From: Hippasteria phrygiana
Lineage: Eukaryota; Echinodermata; Asteroidea; Valvatida; Goniasteridae
NCBI GenBank assembly: GCA_037893225.1
Contig: JAZGUH010000378.1
Span: 985,001-1,049,000 of the forward strand
Direction of reading: 5' to 3'
Length of the DNA stretch: 64,000 nt
The translations under genes were made by a program, and so were the position numbers. Positions 1 through 9,499 of this stretch are shown here, piece by piece. The stretch's first letter is position 1, and the number at the start of each line of letters is the position of its first letter. Under the pieces are notes generated by a model that was not told the origin of the DNA, searched no databases, and worked only from the letters and a program-made list of their open reading frames with translations.

Positions 1-339
1 CACAGCATCACAAGCCTCATTTGGCATGTTCTGTAACTCACAACACTTGTGCTCCATCCTCAACTATAGGCTCTTGGAAGTAAAGTTACAGTACTCCTGC
101 ACACAAGCCAAATGATTTTTACATGACAGTGTGTAACACTGTTATGAAAAAAAAATATTCTATGAGATTTCATTTTTCAGAGTTGTCGGACAAAAAAAGT
201 AGGAAAAAGTAGAACAAAATATGAATTTCAAGAAAAAAAGTAGGTAAAGTAGGAATATTTGAAAGCGATACTAAAATTACTCCTACACACAGTCAGTTCA
301 ACCAACCAACAGACAGTGAGTGTTGCAGATATGACTGAC

Positions 340-455
340 CTCTTCTCTCGCACAAATTGTATTGCATTGTCCCCCTCCATTCTCTGCTCATAGATGAGAT
401 AACATGCTATCAGAACCCCTGTCCGCCCCAGACCAGCATGGCAATGGACAGCAAC
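340..455 (-). CDS. PTPDC1: PTPDC1-like exon 5 with catalytic P-loop
   Basis: 116 bp. The acceptor is ATCGCAG before 455 and the donor is AG|GTCAGT at 339. It encodes the catalytic signature HCHAGLGRTG (nucleophile Cys and phosphate-binding Arg both present), then IACYLIYEQRM and a helix ending FVREKR. No further exon is visible in the remaining 339 bases, so the next exon lies outside the window. Confidence 0.94.
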
Positions 456-3400
456 CTGCGATATCAAATGAAAAACTTCATTATCCACGAGATGACCTTA
501 AGAATTAGGCAAAGTGAGAAGATGGAATTTGCGTCGGGGATGATGTAAATTAGAAGAGAGAGATTTTCCCTTTGCCGACATAGTGCATTAACCCTAACCC
601 TGCCAGACGCAGCACAGTGCACACAAACAAAGACACTGAAAATTTGGGAGACCACCAACACAGGCCAAGATAGCTCAGTTGGTGGAGTGCCGGTACGGTA
701 TTCCGGAGGTTGCAGGTTCACATCCCACTCCTGCCAATTTTCTTTGTTCACTTTGTAAATTTGCTTTAAGGTAGCATACAACATTTGCTTTTGCTGTAAT
801 TTTCAGAAATGAATGGATTTGGAGGTTGGTATTTTATAGCAAATACTGTAACAGTGACCTGTTTAAAGATTTGTGTGCATAGATGCTGGGAAAACAGAGA
901 AAACAGAGAAAACAGAGGGAAAAAAATACTGTTTTTGTAGTCTGGTTCCCTGACCCAACTTCAGACAAAACGGATCAATTTAAAGACAGCAGGGAATTAT
1001 CAGGTCGGCCAACAATCACTGGAAATTGATATAAAAATTCAATTTTTCTTGAAAATGACAGCACACCAGGTGCCATGATTTCGCAGGATGCTTGAGATTT
1101 ATTTACTTACAGTCAAGTAAGGTATTTCATAATAATTCATTAGCTTGGTTTTTTGTATGTTTACCTTTAACCCTCGGAGCAACCACGGCACTGCAGCGGA
1201 AGTAGTTTTTTCGTAATTTTTTAATTACTAAAACATCTTTGGGCCAATATTGCTAAAAAAAAAATTGAACTCGAGTCGAAAGCCACAGTTTGAGACTGTG
1301 CAATCAAATTTAACACAGAGGTCACACACCGGACATGCCAGCCCTGAGAAAGTAATTAAGCCCTCTGGCATGTGTTTGGCTAAGCCCCATTCAAGCGTGT
1401 CAGGCGCGGATCTTTGGTTTGGTTTTTGGGGTTTTTGCTTTTGCTTGTAGGGGCCTACGCCTTGCAAATACGGGTCTTATTTTGCCTATGGGTGAGAACA
1501 AAACAGAGGTTAAATGGCGCAACCAACGGTGAGAAAGTGTATCATTTTTTTCCCGGCGGAACATTTTGGGAGTAACTTTTCTGGGCAAATTTCAGAAACC
1601 CCCTGCAAAAATTCCTGGATCCGCCCCTGCGTGTGTTATATAATGCCTTTGTGGTCGGATATACACAAAGAGTTCACCCTGGGCAGACCCAGAGCAATCA
1701 ATCATTCTGTCATTGCCCACGTTTCTGAATAGCAATAGGATGGTGTCTGACCCAGAAATAGCATCAGGGTACTCCTGGCTGGCCTTACCCGTAATACAAT
1801 AATACTTCCGCTGCAGTGCCTTTGTGTCATCGTGTATATTTTTTTTTAAAGTTGCTTCCGGGGTTAAGCAATTTGTTCACGAGGCAGCTCCATAAAATTG
1901 GGCCCTAGTGTCAGGAATGAGAACTTGCAAATGACAAGAGACTGGATTTACCTTGCCTTGCGTGAGTGCAAATGACATAACTTTCACCATGTCTAGAATG
2001 GAGGGCAGAGATCGTATACCGTAGTCATCCCAGCCAAAATTGTAGAAAAATACTGCAAAACAATTGCATACCAAAAATAGTTCTACACACATTCCTTACA
2101 ACGATACTGGACGGCGCATGAAACAAACTCAAGAATACAATACACTAAACAAATCTCAGGGTTGTCGCAGCCTTTGACACCGGACAGTTTGCAACCCCGC
2201 ACTAACCCTGCGACAACCCTAAGATTGATTTCAACCCAGGTTGAGACCAGGGTTGAGATCCTTGTCCCATGTTGAAACTCTCTCCCAGGTTGAAAATAGT
2301 AGTGTGAAATGAGAAGGGGTGACTTTAGCCCAGGTTGAACTTGACACAAGTGTGAAACGACTTAAGGTTCAATGCATGGTTGAAAAATCGAGACTCAATC
2401 CAGGGAAGCCCGGGGTTCACCCCGGGTTGACTTCAGCCCGGGTTGACTTCAGCCCGGGTTGACTTCAGCCCGGGTTGACTTCAGCCCGGGTTGACTTCAT
2501 CCCGGGTTGACTTCAGCCGGGGTTGACTTCATCCCGGGTTGACTTCATCCCCATCCCGGATTGACTTCATCCCGGGTTGACTTCATCCCCATCCCGGATT
2601 GACTTCATCCCGGGTTGACTTCATCCCCATCCCGGATTGACTTCATCCCGGGTTGACTTTATCCCCATCCCGGATTGACTTCATCCCGGGTTGACTTTAT
2701 CCCCATCCCGGGTCGACTTTATCCCCATCCCGGGTTGACTTTATCCCCATCCCGGGTTGACTTTATCCCCATCCCGGGTTGACTTTATCCCCATCCCGGG
2801 TTGACTTCATCCCCATCCCGGGTTGACTTCATCCCCATCCCGGGTTGACTTCATCCCCATCCCGGGTTGACTTCATCCCCATCCCGGGTTGACTTCATCC
2901 CCATCCCGGGTTGACTTCATCCCCATCCCGGGTTGACTTCATCCCCATCCCGGGTTGACTTCATCCCCATCCCGGGTTGACTTCATCCCCATCCCGGGTT
3001 GACTTCATCCCCAGCCCGGGTTGACTTCATCCCCAGCCCGGGTTGAATTCAGCCCGGGTTGAATTCAGCCCGGGTTGAATTCAGCCCGGGTTGACTTTAG
3101 CCCGGGTTGACTTTAGCCCGGGTTGACTTTAGCCCGGGTTGAATTCAGCCCGGGTTGACTTTAGCCCGGGTTGACTTCAGCCCGGGTTGACTTCAGCCCG
3201 GGTTGACTTCAGCCCGGGTTGACTTCAGCCCGGGTTGACTTCAGCCCGGGTTGAAGTCAACCCGGGGTTGATTTTAACCTGGTTTGATAGGCTGTAGTGG
3301 GAAAAGGCCTATAGACTCCTTATAAAACTTACTATCATTGTCCATAAACTGTTCAGATTGGTATGAGAAGCCACTACTCTGCAGAGGATTGCCGCAACTG

Positions 3401-5732
3401 GAATGCTCCCCAGGTCGCTGTAGATTAATGATGGAATTGATCCCATGCCTACAAAGAACATCAGGATGAAAACAATTGAACAAATTTTTGTTTATGGGCA
3501 TCACCTAACACAAGGCCAAAAGGCCACTAGAGGTGTGGGCTACAAAAGAAAAGAAAATCGTGAAAGATTGTAGGTGGAAGGGAAGCAGGTTATAGGTAAG
3601 GAGAGGCATGTACGAGGAGAAAAACTAGAAGAGCATCTCACGGTACTAGCTTTAGAACAACAAAAGTGAAAGGATGTGATGACACAGCCAGGCGAGTAGA
3701 GTGCCTGAAAGTTAGATGGTGAACTAAAGGCCACTGGAACTCCTTCCATGATAGTATCGATAAAAGAGGCTCAATGAAGCAACAGAGCGTCGGACGTGAA
3801 GGAGTTCCAGTGAAGATGCCATGTCCTGACCAACCAGATTTGAGCCGCTGAATCTTATCAAAGAGGGACAAATGGCAAGCTGGAGCACCAGCCCAGATAT
3901 TGCTGCAGTATTCCATGATAGGACATATGGTTGCCTTACATAGGTGGAGAATGGCAGATGGAGGAAGGTACTGATTTAAGATTCGTTCAAGATTTGTTCA
4001 CATAATACACACAACAAACAAACAAAAAAAGCAATTCTTAAAATATGTCCAGTTTAATACCTTCAAGTGATAACAACTTTTGATTGAATGTATGGGGCCA
4101 ACTGGAAAGAACTTTGGATGCCAATTTGGCACTCAGTGTAATACTTTCAATGTATGTGTACACTCACAATGCCCCAATATCTGTAGATCATGGCAAACAC
4201 TGCTTTACTACCCCTGCTCATAACGCTCATAAATCATTCCTGAAATCTCAGTACCCCGAGGAATATACAGCTTAAACTGCAACTTCAGTACTCTGGGATA
4301 ATCAAATCACATTTAACCCTAACCCCTGTGGAACTTTTACTGGGAAGAGCCCTGATAAACCTGTCAAAATCCAACACTGTGCAGTATATACCTATGGCAC
4401 ATTCTTTGTATGGGGGCATCATAGCCCCATGTAAAGTAATGGTGCCAAGGCTCTATAGTCCGGAACCCATCAAAATACAACTTAACACGGTGTTGGATTT
4501 TGGCGGATTTGGGACGGTTTGGGTTTATAATCAAGGCTCACACAGCTCAAACATAAATACAATGTATGTTTAGCCTGTAGGTGGGGCAATAATTTGTTCT
4601 TTCCTAAAAAGGGACAATTCCCAACACAGTGCACCACCGAGCAGTAGCAGCAAAGAAGCCATTATTAAAATGTGTGGTCAACAAGTTACCCATACCAACT
4701 CGTTGATCCAAGGGTATTTCTCAAAATATTATTTTTTTTTTTTTGGTTGTGTGTTCGTTTCGTTTCGTTTGTTTTGTTTTTTAAGAGTGTGAGGGGGATT
4801 TGAGCAACTCCCAGTTGCTCAAATCCAATACATCCCAATTTCCATATACATGATGCTGTATGACTACAACATAATTTCATAAACTAAAACACAACCACTT
4901 GATCAAAAGACATCACCGCCCATGAACATGCTGTACTCCGAGTAGACTCACTTCTTAAACTGCTGCACAATGCCGTATTTTTCAATAGCATCAGACGATG
5001 GTCTGGCTATCGCTAAGATGTTGTCTCCAACCCTGGAAAGAAAAGACAAAAATGGAAAGTTACTAACGGGCAGACAAATCATGAGGCATGCCCCACCAAC
5101 AAAAAATATAATTGGAGGTTAGGGGTAAGGGGTGAAGGGTGAAGGGTTAGGGGCTAGGGGCTAGGGGCAAGGGGGGCAAGGGGGGCTGGGGGATAGGAGG
5201 CTAGGAGGCTAGGAGGCTAGGAGGCTAGGAGGCTAGGAGGCTAGGAGGCTAGGAGGCTAGGAGGCTAGGAGGCTAGGAGGCTAGGGGCGGCTAGGGGACT
5301 AGGGGGGCTGGGGGGCCTAGGGGGGCCTAGGGGGGCCTAGGGGGGCCTAGGGGGGCCTAGGGGGGCCTAGGGGGGCCTAGGGGGGGCCTAGGGGGGGCCT
5401 AGGGGGGCCTAGGGGGGACCTAGGGGGCCTAGGGGGCCTATGGGGCCTATGGGGGCCTAGGGGGGCTAGGGGATACGGGATAAGCACAAGACTCCACCCT
5501 CCTTCAATACTAACCATGAAGAATACAAGCCCTTGAGTGCCATCTCCGCCTCCGACCATCTTGCTGGGTTATCATACTTGCAGTTCTTGCCTCCGCAGAA
5601 CATGGCGCACTGCCAGGGGCCGGGCGTGATCTGCCGCACCGTGTTGGACAGCCGATTATACTTGGCAGTGGGACGCTGGATGGAGCTGATGTGGGTCCCA
5701 GTGGGGTTCTGATTGCCCTCTTGCGACTTCAT
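340..5732 (-). CDS. PTPDC1: PTPDC1-like protein tyrosine phosphatase, five N-terminal coding exons (3' part outside window)
   Basis: Five exons on the minus strand join in phase: 5515-5732, 4952-5032, 3333-3448, 1952-2052 and 340-455 (632 coding bases, about 210 residues). All four complete introns are GT..AG, and exon 5 ends at a GTCAGT donor. The reading includes GPWQCAMFCGG, YDNPARWSE, NLQRPGEHSSCGNP, FYNFGWDDYG and the P-loop HCHAGLGRTG, the order seen in vertebrate PTPDC1, a cytoplasmic dual-specificity-type phosphatase linked to centrosome and cilium function. The catalytic Cys and Arg of HCxxGxxRTG are present. The start is taken at ATG 5730-5732, the first Met of the open exon; an upstream non-coding or alternative first exon cannot be excluded. 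The substrate-recognition tail and C-terminal region lie beyond position 1. Introns are crowded with minisatellites, a LINE fragment and MITEs, but every splice site and phase looks intact, so the gene is probably functional. Confidence 0.93.
592..640. repeat. Left end of a TTAA-flanked telomere-like MITE (truncated)
   Basis: TTAA at 588-591 is followed by CCCTAACCCTGCCAGACGCA. The same CCAGACGCA end occurs at both ends of the element at 16676-16857. No right end is seen because the tRNA-like SINE begins immediately after. Confidence 0.5.
622..780 (+). mobile_element. tRNA-derived SINE, degenerate single copy
   Basis: It shares the 5' leader (GGGAGACCACCAACA), the tRNA-like body (664-735) and the tail TTTCTTTGTTCACTTTG with the five-copy array at 8113-9486, but is diverged. 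The body keeps A-box-like (TAGCTCAGTTGG) and B-box-like (GGTTCACATCC) promoter motifs. It lies in PTPDC1 intron 4, antisense to the gene. Confidence 0.75.
780..1150 (-). repeat. Interspersed repeat family X, copy 1
   Basis: It reads as the inverse of 52148-52870 and of 56430-56645. Shared landmarks are TTCAGAAATGAATGGATTTGG, the CCAGGTGCCATGATTTC segment and a GTCAAGTAAGGTATTTCA end. This copy lacks the 188-bp MITE found in copy 52148-52870 and so supplies its empty site. Confidence 0.7.
1171..1863. mobile_element. TTAA-flanked inverted-repeat element, 693 bp, with nested insertion
   Basis: TTAA occurs at 1167-1170 and 1864-1867. The ends CCCTCGGAGCAAC and GTTGCTTCCGGGG are inverted, followed inward by GCACTGCAGCGGAAGTA and its complement. 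TTAA duplication with CCC/GGG ends is the hallmark of piggyBac-type elements; no transposase is seen. A GGATCCGCCCCTG-ended repeat is nested inside at about 1409-1630. Confidence 0.65.
1409..1630 (-). mobile_element. hAT-like MITE ending GGATCCGCCCCTG (copy 1)
   Basis: It shares blocks with 28510-28875 and 36284-36630 (TGTAGGG..CCTA, TTTTGCCTATGGGTGAGAAC-like, GAGAAAGTGT, the CCCCCTGCAAA end, GGATCCGCCCCTG), in opposite orientation. A CAGGGGCGGATC end is typical of hAT-derived MITEs; the other end is degraded here. Confidence 0.5.
1952..2052 (-). CDS. PTPDC1: PTPDC1-like exon 4
   Basis: 101 bp. The acceptor is TTTTGCAG before 2052 and the donor is AAG|GTAAAT at 1951. It encodes FFYNFGWDDYG and SILDMVKVMSFAL, the strand and helix just before the phosphatase P-loop. 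It ends in phase 0. Confidence 0.92.
2408..3262. repeat. Minisatellite of 16-bp and 22-bp units (CCCGGGTTGACTTCAG / +CCCCAT)
   Basis: An array of about 855 bp built from CCCGGGTTGACTTCAG (16 bp) and CCCGGGTTGACTTCATCCCCAT (22 bp), with point variants. The two unit types are grouped: 16-mers at both edges, alternating 22/16 units inside, then a long run of 22-mers. Weaker AACCCAGGTTGA copies at 2220-2390 look like the seed from which it expanded. It occupies PTPDC1 intron 3. Confidence 0.95.
3333..3448 (-). CDS. PTPDC1: PTPDC1-like exon 3
   Basis: 116 bp. The acceptor is TTTGTAG before 3448 and the donor is A|GTAAGT at 3332. It encodes HGINSIINLQRPGEHSSCG followed by the GFSYQSEQFM segment. 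The acceptor lies about 40 bp from the 3' end of a LINE fragment in intron 2. The donor lies about 70 bp from a large minisatellite in intron 3. Confidence 0.92.
3485..3990 (-). pseudogene. LINE reverse-transcriptase C-terminal fragment (CR1/Jockey-group type)
   Basis: The minus strand reads MEYCSNIWAGAPACHLSLFD, then HGIFTGTPSRP and FSPRT..CFPSTYNLSRF across shifted frames. This is the usual C-terminal region of CR1/L2/Jockey-group LINE ORF2 proteins downstream of the RT. The 5' part is truncated and the frame is broken. A 3' end of the form ATAAACAAAAA at about 3485 abuts the acceptor of PTPDC1 exon 3, in the same sense as the gene. Confidence 0.75.
4317..4523. mobile_element. TTAA-flanked telomere-like MITE, 207 bp
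   Basis: The left end is TTAA|CCCTAACCCCTG and the right end ACGGTTTGGG|TTTA. Inner inverted segments are AAATCCAACACTGTG and CACGGTGTTGGATTTTGG. It matches 10478-10696 closely (ATGGTGCCAAGGCTCTA is shared). It lies in PTPDC1 intron 2. Confidence 0.7.
4952..5032 (-). CDS. PTPDC1: PTPDC1-like exon 2
   Basis: 81 bp. The acceptor is TTTCCAG before 5032 and the donor is AA|GTGAGT at 4951. It encodes GDNILAIARPSS and EKYGIVQQF, colinear with vertebrate PTPDC1. The phase carries two bases (AA) into exon 3. Confidence 0.9.
5160..5470. repeat. G-rich minisatellite, 8-bp CTAGGAGG then 10-bp CCTAGGGGGG units
   Basis: About 13 tandem 8-mers (CTAGGAGG) grade into about 14 tandem 10-mers (CCTAGGGGGG). 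The plus strand is extremely G-rich and could form G-quadruplexes. The array lies in PTPDC1 intron 1 and ends about 45 bp from the exon 1 donor. Confidence 0.95.
5515..5732 (-). CDS. PTPDC1: PTPDC1-like exon 1 (start codon to GLYSSW)
   Basis: It runs from ATG at 5732 to the donor G|GTTAGT (intron begins 5514). It encodes the Cys-rich PTPDC1 N-terminal segment with GPWQCAMFCGG, YDNPARWSE and GLYSS. It ends with two bases of the Trp codon, completed by the first base of exon 2 (phase 2). Confidence 0.9.
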
Positions 5733-6110
5733 GATGGGTGGGTGGGTGGTTGGGGGAGTCCTCTGTGAACACTTGCACAGGAATGCCCACCAGGTGCCGT
5801 TAGATGTGTAGACTCATCATTCACACTGTATCTTTATTGTCTGCCTACACGTACACGCAAAAAAAAGCGAGCATTTTATCAGTATGCATGTATCAGACAA
5901 AGTGTGTTACGTGATGAAGCACGGGTATCCTACATTGTATTTGTGCACAAACTGTTGAGACCGACATTGTAGCCTAGCAATGACCTGCAATGATCTGCAA
6001 GCACTATGCACAATCCACAGTCCAATTGCTAGAACAGTCCAATTGCCATATGTTCATTTTAGCCAATCATAGCACCTCTTCTATATCACATGACATTCTA
6101 CATCTTAACT
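5733..6110. other. Upstream flank of the PTPDC1-like gene
   Basis: A GGGTGGGTGGGTGG run lies just before the start codon (5735-5750 region, plus strand). No TATA box, upstream exon or other feature could be supported. It probably contains the 5' UTR and promoter. Confidence 0.3.
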
Positions 6111-6191
6111 CTGCGGTGTGCCATGGCGCTGTGTTGTTAAGTAGGTCACCGTGGTGTAACAGTGCGTGTATATTGTCATGGCACACCGCAG
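6111..6191. mobile_element. 81-bp hairpin MITE
   Basis: Perfect 15-bp inverted ends CTGCGGTGTGCCATG (6111-6125) and its complement (6177-6191), preceded by TTAACT and followed by GGTTATA. Confidence 0.6.
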
Positions 6192-6196
6192 GGTTA

Positions 6197-6459
6197 TAAC
6201 CAGTTCACGTCGGGATTATTTTGACATTCTAAGTTCACCGGACCCAGGTGCGGGATTATTTTTCACAAACCTCAATGCCATCAGCCGGGTTCAGGCCGTA
6301 ATCTACGGGTAGCACACCCTGATATTTCTGGCCTCGCTCGCTGAGAGCAGGTCACCGACAGATATTTCCAGCATCGCTCGAGTGCGCGTTTATCAGTCAT
6401 CCATTCTGAATACCGCAAAACCTTTGCGTGTATACACGTCATCCGACGCGAACTGGTTA
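6197..6459. mobile_element. Short inverted-repeat element, 263 bp
   Basis: The ends TAACCAGTTCACGTCGG and CCGACGCGAACTGGTTA are inverted with one mismatch. No coding capacity. Confidence 0.55.
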
Positions 6460-6606
6460 ACAAATGAAAACTTCCAAACACATGCAAGCGGCTGCAAGTG
6501 CGTCTTGTTCATTGATGTGAACAATCCAAATTGTTCTGTACATGTAGTTTGAATGCGCTGACTTTATCAAGTAAAATAATGCAGCATGTTGCCCATGTAG
6601 TGTATA

Positions 6607-7283
6607 CAGGGCGTATCAAAAAAAACGCAACAAAATAATCATGTCGAATTTGGTCAAAATTGTGTTAGGTACATAAAAGTGCCTAGTATCATCTTAAAGC
6701 CACATATCTCCTCTTTCCAACGATAGGTCATTTGTTCACAGGCGGCAATGCTTGGCTGAACAGTCATTGTTTTTGCACAATGGGTCAAATTCAGCTTGGG
6801 ACCAAGTTTTAGTGCAGTAAGCAATGATAAGTGGATGCAGTGCTATTGAAAGAAATTAAGTTAACACAAAACAGACTAAAAGTTAATACTCACAACGTTT
6901 GTCCTCATCTCATTGTGAAGAAATGGGGGCCATGTTGAGGGGCATGGGATGTAATAATTGCTGAATAAACTGCACAATGAGATGAGGACAAACGTTGTGA
7001 GTATTAACTTTTAGTCTGTTTTGTTTTAACTTAATTTCTTTCAATAGCACTGCATCCACTTATCATTGCTTACTGCACTAAAACTTGGTCCCAAGCTGAA
7101 TTTGACCCATTGTGCAAAAACAATGACTGTTCAGCCAAGCATTGCCGCCTGTGAACAAATGACCTATCGTTGGAAAGAGGAGATATGTGGCTTTAAGATG
7201 ATACTAGGCACTTTTATGTACCTAACACAATTTTGACCAAATTAGACATAATTATTTTGTTGCGTTTTTTTTTATACGCCCTG
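6607..7283. mobile_element. Fold-back Tc1/mariner-type element with ~310-bp arms
   Basis: The ends CAGGGCGTATCAAAAAAA and TTTTTTTTATACGCCCTG are flanked by TA on both sides (6605-6606, 7284-7285). The arms (6607 to about 6922, about 6975 to 7283) are near-perfect inverted repeats around a loop of about 50 bp. It is almost entirely palindrome with no transposase, so it is non-autonomous. Confidence 0.85.
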
Positions 7284-7289
7284 TATATG

Positions 7290-8099
7290 TGTAGGCAGTT
7301 ATCTGAAGTTCTGAACGAGGGAGCAAAAATCCGCAGTGAGCATTATTTCTTCGCTAATAATTGCTTGACAGAAATGCACCACAAAGCATGCATGAGTAGT
7401 ATACACTATTAATACATGGGTCATTCCATAAATAAGAGGGCCAACTTGTCACAGTGGGGTAAAAGGGGGACATTGGTTCCAAACCTGATCATCTCAAAAT
7501 GCTGCTATTGCATGGGGTCATTTTACTTTTTAGATCAACCTTCGGGAACCGTTTTTATTGAATTTTTAAGTCCAGAGATCCAAAATGTCAGGAAATAGAT
7601 AGTCAACTTAACATTTTTTAAATTACATGTATGTACTGGTAGAATAATTACAAAATTGAAATTAAATTCCCAAAACATACTGTACACCTTTGTATGGTTT
7701 CTACCTATCCTGGAAATATTTATTGACTAGAATATATCAAATTTTGCCTAAAATCGGGTCAGAAAATAAAATTAAATCGTCTAACATTTTACCGTTTTTA
7801 AGGGCGACTCAAAATAAAATGCATAAATAAAATTCTTTTTTTTCAGGTCACTTTGGTTTAGTTGTGGATACTTTATAAATGATAAGTGATATGTTTGAAA
7901 CAACATATAAGAAAAACTGTCTTGGGCTACCTAGCCATTTTGGGGAACATTTCGTTTAAGTTTCCGGCCTCAGCCAGATTTGGCTGGAAATTAAGGTCGA
8001 AAAACCATGAAATATGGAAAAATTGAATTTTTAAAGCCTTTTGAAAACAGCTGAACTATGTTAATTAGAAACTTTACTTTTGTCTATTAGAAGATTAAC
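7290..8099. other. AT-rich stretch without recognised features
   Basis: No convincing coding, RNA or repeat signal was found. The GGGGGACA/CCAAA phrasing resembles 9580-9970 beyond the array, so both may be one older repeat split by the insertion. Confidence 0.3.
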
Positions 8100-8135
8100 A
8101 GTCACAAATTAATTTTCAAAGTGAACAAAGAAACT

Positions 8136-8207
8136 GGCACGAGCGGGATTCGAACCTGCGACCTCCGGGTTACCGTACCGGCGCTCTACCAACTGAGCCA
8201 TCTTGCC
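8136..8207 (-). tRNA. tRNA-like unit 1 (pseudo-tRNA-Thr-like, anticodon position GGT)
   Basis: It folds as a 72-nt cloverleaf: D stem GCTC/GAGC, T loop TTCGAAT, A box TGGCTCAGTTGG and B box GGTTCGAATCC. Bases 34-36 read GGT (Thr), but position 33 is C instead of T and the acceptor stem has an A-G mismatch. It is therefore taken as a SINE head and not a working tRNA. Confidence 0.5.
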
Positions 8208-8448
8208 CTATGTTGGCGGTCTCCCAAATTGTCAGTATCTTTGTTCGAGTGGGCGCTAGTCAGAAGTCATAAACCCAGAATGCCGTGTAGCCAGGGATCA
8301 CACCCAATTTTACGATACAACCTGGGAAGCGACATTGTGGAGATCACTCAATGAGGATACCACTTTTTAACATATAATTCGTCACACAATCCACAAGGGA
8401 AACTGACTAGGTAAATTTGAATACATTTTCAAAGTGAACAAAGAAACT

Positions 8449-8520
8449 GGCACGAGCGGGATTCGAACCTGCGACCTCCGGGTTACCGTACCGGCGCTCT
8501 ACCAACTGAGCCATCTTGCC
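8449..8520 (-). tRNA. tRNA-like unit 2
   Basis: Identical in the tRNA-like body to unit 1, 313 bp away in tandem on the same strand. Confidence 0.5.
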
Positions 8521-8719
8521 CTATGTTGGCGGTCTCCCAAATTGTCAGTATCTTTGTTCGAGTGGGCGCTAGTCAGAAGTCATAAACCCAGAATGCCGTG
8601 TAGCCAGGGATCACACCCAATTTTACGATACAACCTGGGAAGCGACATTGTGGAGATCACTCAATGAGGATACCACTTGTTAACAAAGATACTGACAATT
8701 TGGGAGACCGCCAACATAG

Positions 8720-8791
8720 GGCAAGATGGCTCAGTTGGTAGAGCGCCGGTACGGTAACCCGGAGGTCGCAGGTTCGAATCCCGCTCGTGCC
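8720..8791 (+). tRNA. tRNA-like unit 3 (inverted relative to units 1-2)
   Basis: The same 72-nt body on the plus strand. With unit 2 it forms the arms of a long palindrome centred near 8680. Confidence 0.5.
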
Positions 8792-9032
8792 AGTTTCTTT
8801 GTTCACTTTGAAAATGTATTCAAATTTACCTAGTCAGTTTCCCTTGTGGATTGTGTGACGAATTATATGTTAAAAAGTGGTATCCTCATTGAGTGATCTC
8901 CACAATGTCGCTTCCCAGGTTGTATCGTAAAATTGGGTGTGATCCCTGGCTACACGGCATTCTGGGTTTATGACTTCTGACTAGCGCCCACTCGAACAAA
9001 GATACTGACAATTTGGGAGACCGCCAACATAG

Positions 9033-9104
9033 GGCAAGATGGCTCAGTTGGTAGAGCGCCGGTACGGTAACCCGGAGGTCGCAGGTTCGAATCCCGCTCG
9101 TGCC
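9033..9104 (+). tRNA. tRNA-like unit 4
   Basis: Same body, 313 bp downstream of unit 3 on the plus strand. Confidence 0.5.
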
Positions 9105-9345
9105 AGTTTCTTTGTTCACTTTGAAAATGTATTCAAATTTACCTAGTCAGTTTCCCTTGTGGATTGTGTGACGAATTATATGTTAAAAAGTGGTATCCTC
9201 ATTAAGTGATCTCCACAATGTCGCTTCCCAGGTTGTATCGTAAAATTGGGTGTGATCCCTGGCTACACGGCATTCTGGGTTTATGACTTCTGACTAGCGC
9301 CCACTCGAACAAAGATACTGACAATTTGGGAGACCGCCAACATAG

Positions 9346-9417
9346 GGCAAGATGGCTCAGTTGGTAGAGCGCCGGTACGGTAACCCGGAGGTCGCAGGTT
9401 CGAATCCCGCTCGTGCC
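9346..9417 (+). tRNA. tRNA-like unit 5
   Basis: Same body, 313 bp downstream of unit 4. Its tail ends at GTGTGACG, immediately before the second TSD copy. Confidence 0.5.
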
Positions 9418-9499
9418 AGTTTCTTTGTTCACTTTGAAAATGTATTCAAATTTACCTAGTCAGTTTCCCTTGTGGATTGTGTGACGAGTCACAAATTAA

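Larger units (their letters stand above)
8113..9486. mobile_element. Inverted array of five tRNA-like SINE units inserted as one block (13-bp TSD)
   Basis: AGTCACAAATTAA occurs at 8100-8112 and again at 9487-9499, framing the block as a target-site duplication. Inside are two units on the minus strand in 313-bp tandem, then three on the plus strand in about 313-bp tandem, meeting head to head near 8680. Units are almost identical. Each has a tRNA-like body of 72 nt, the tail CAGTTTCTTTGTTCACTTTG and a GGATTGTGTGACGA segment. The block starts with the reversed tail (TTTTCAAAGTGAAC) and ends with GTGTGACG, exactly as in the 97-bp relic at 16388-16484. Retroposition of a SINE-like RNA fits the TSD length; how the inversion arose is inference. 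Confidence 0.85.

Noticed and set aside
8121..9432. Four near-identical 76-77 codon open frames
   Set aside because: They are read antisense through the tRNA-like SINE units and repeat only because the units repeat.
8100..9499. CRISPR-like array of direct repeats
   Set aside because: Units are 313 bp with tRNA-like bodies in both orientations in an animal genome; there is no repeat-spacer structure.
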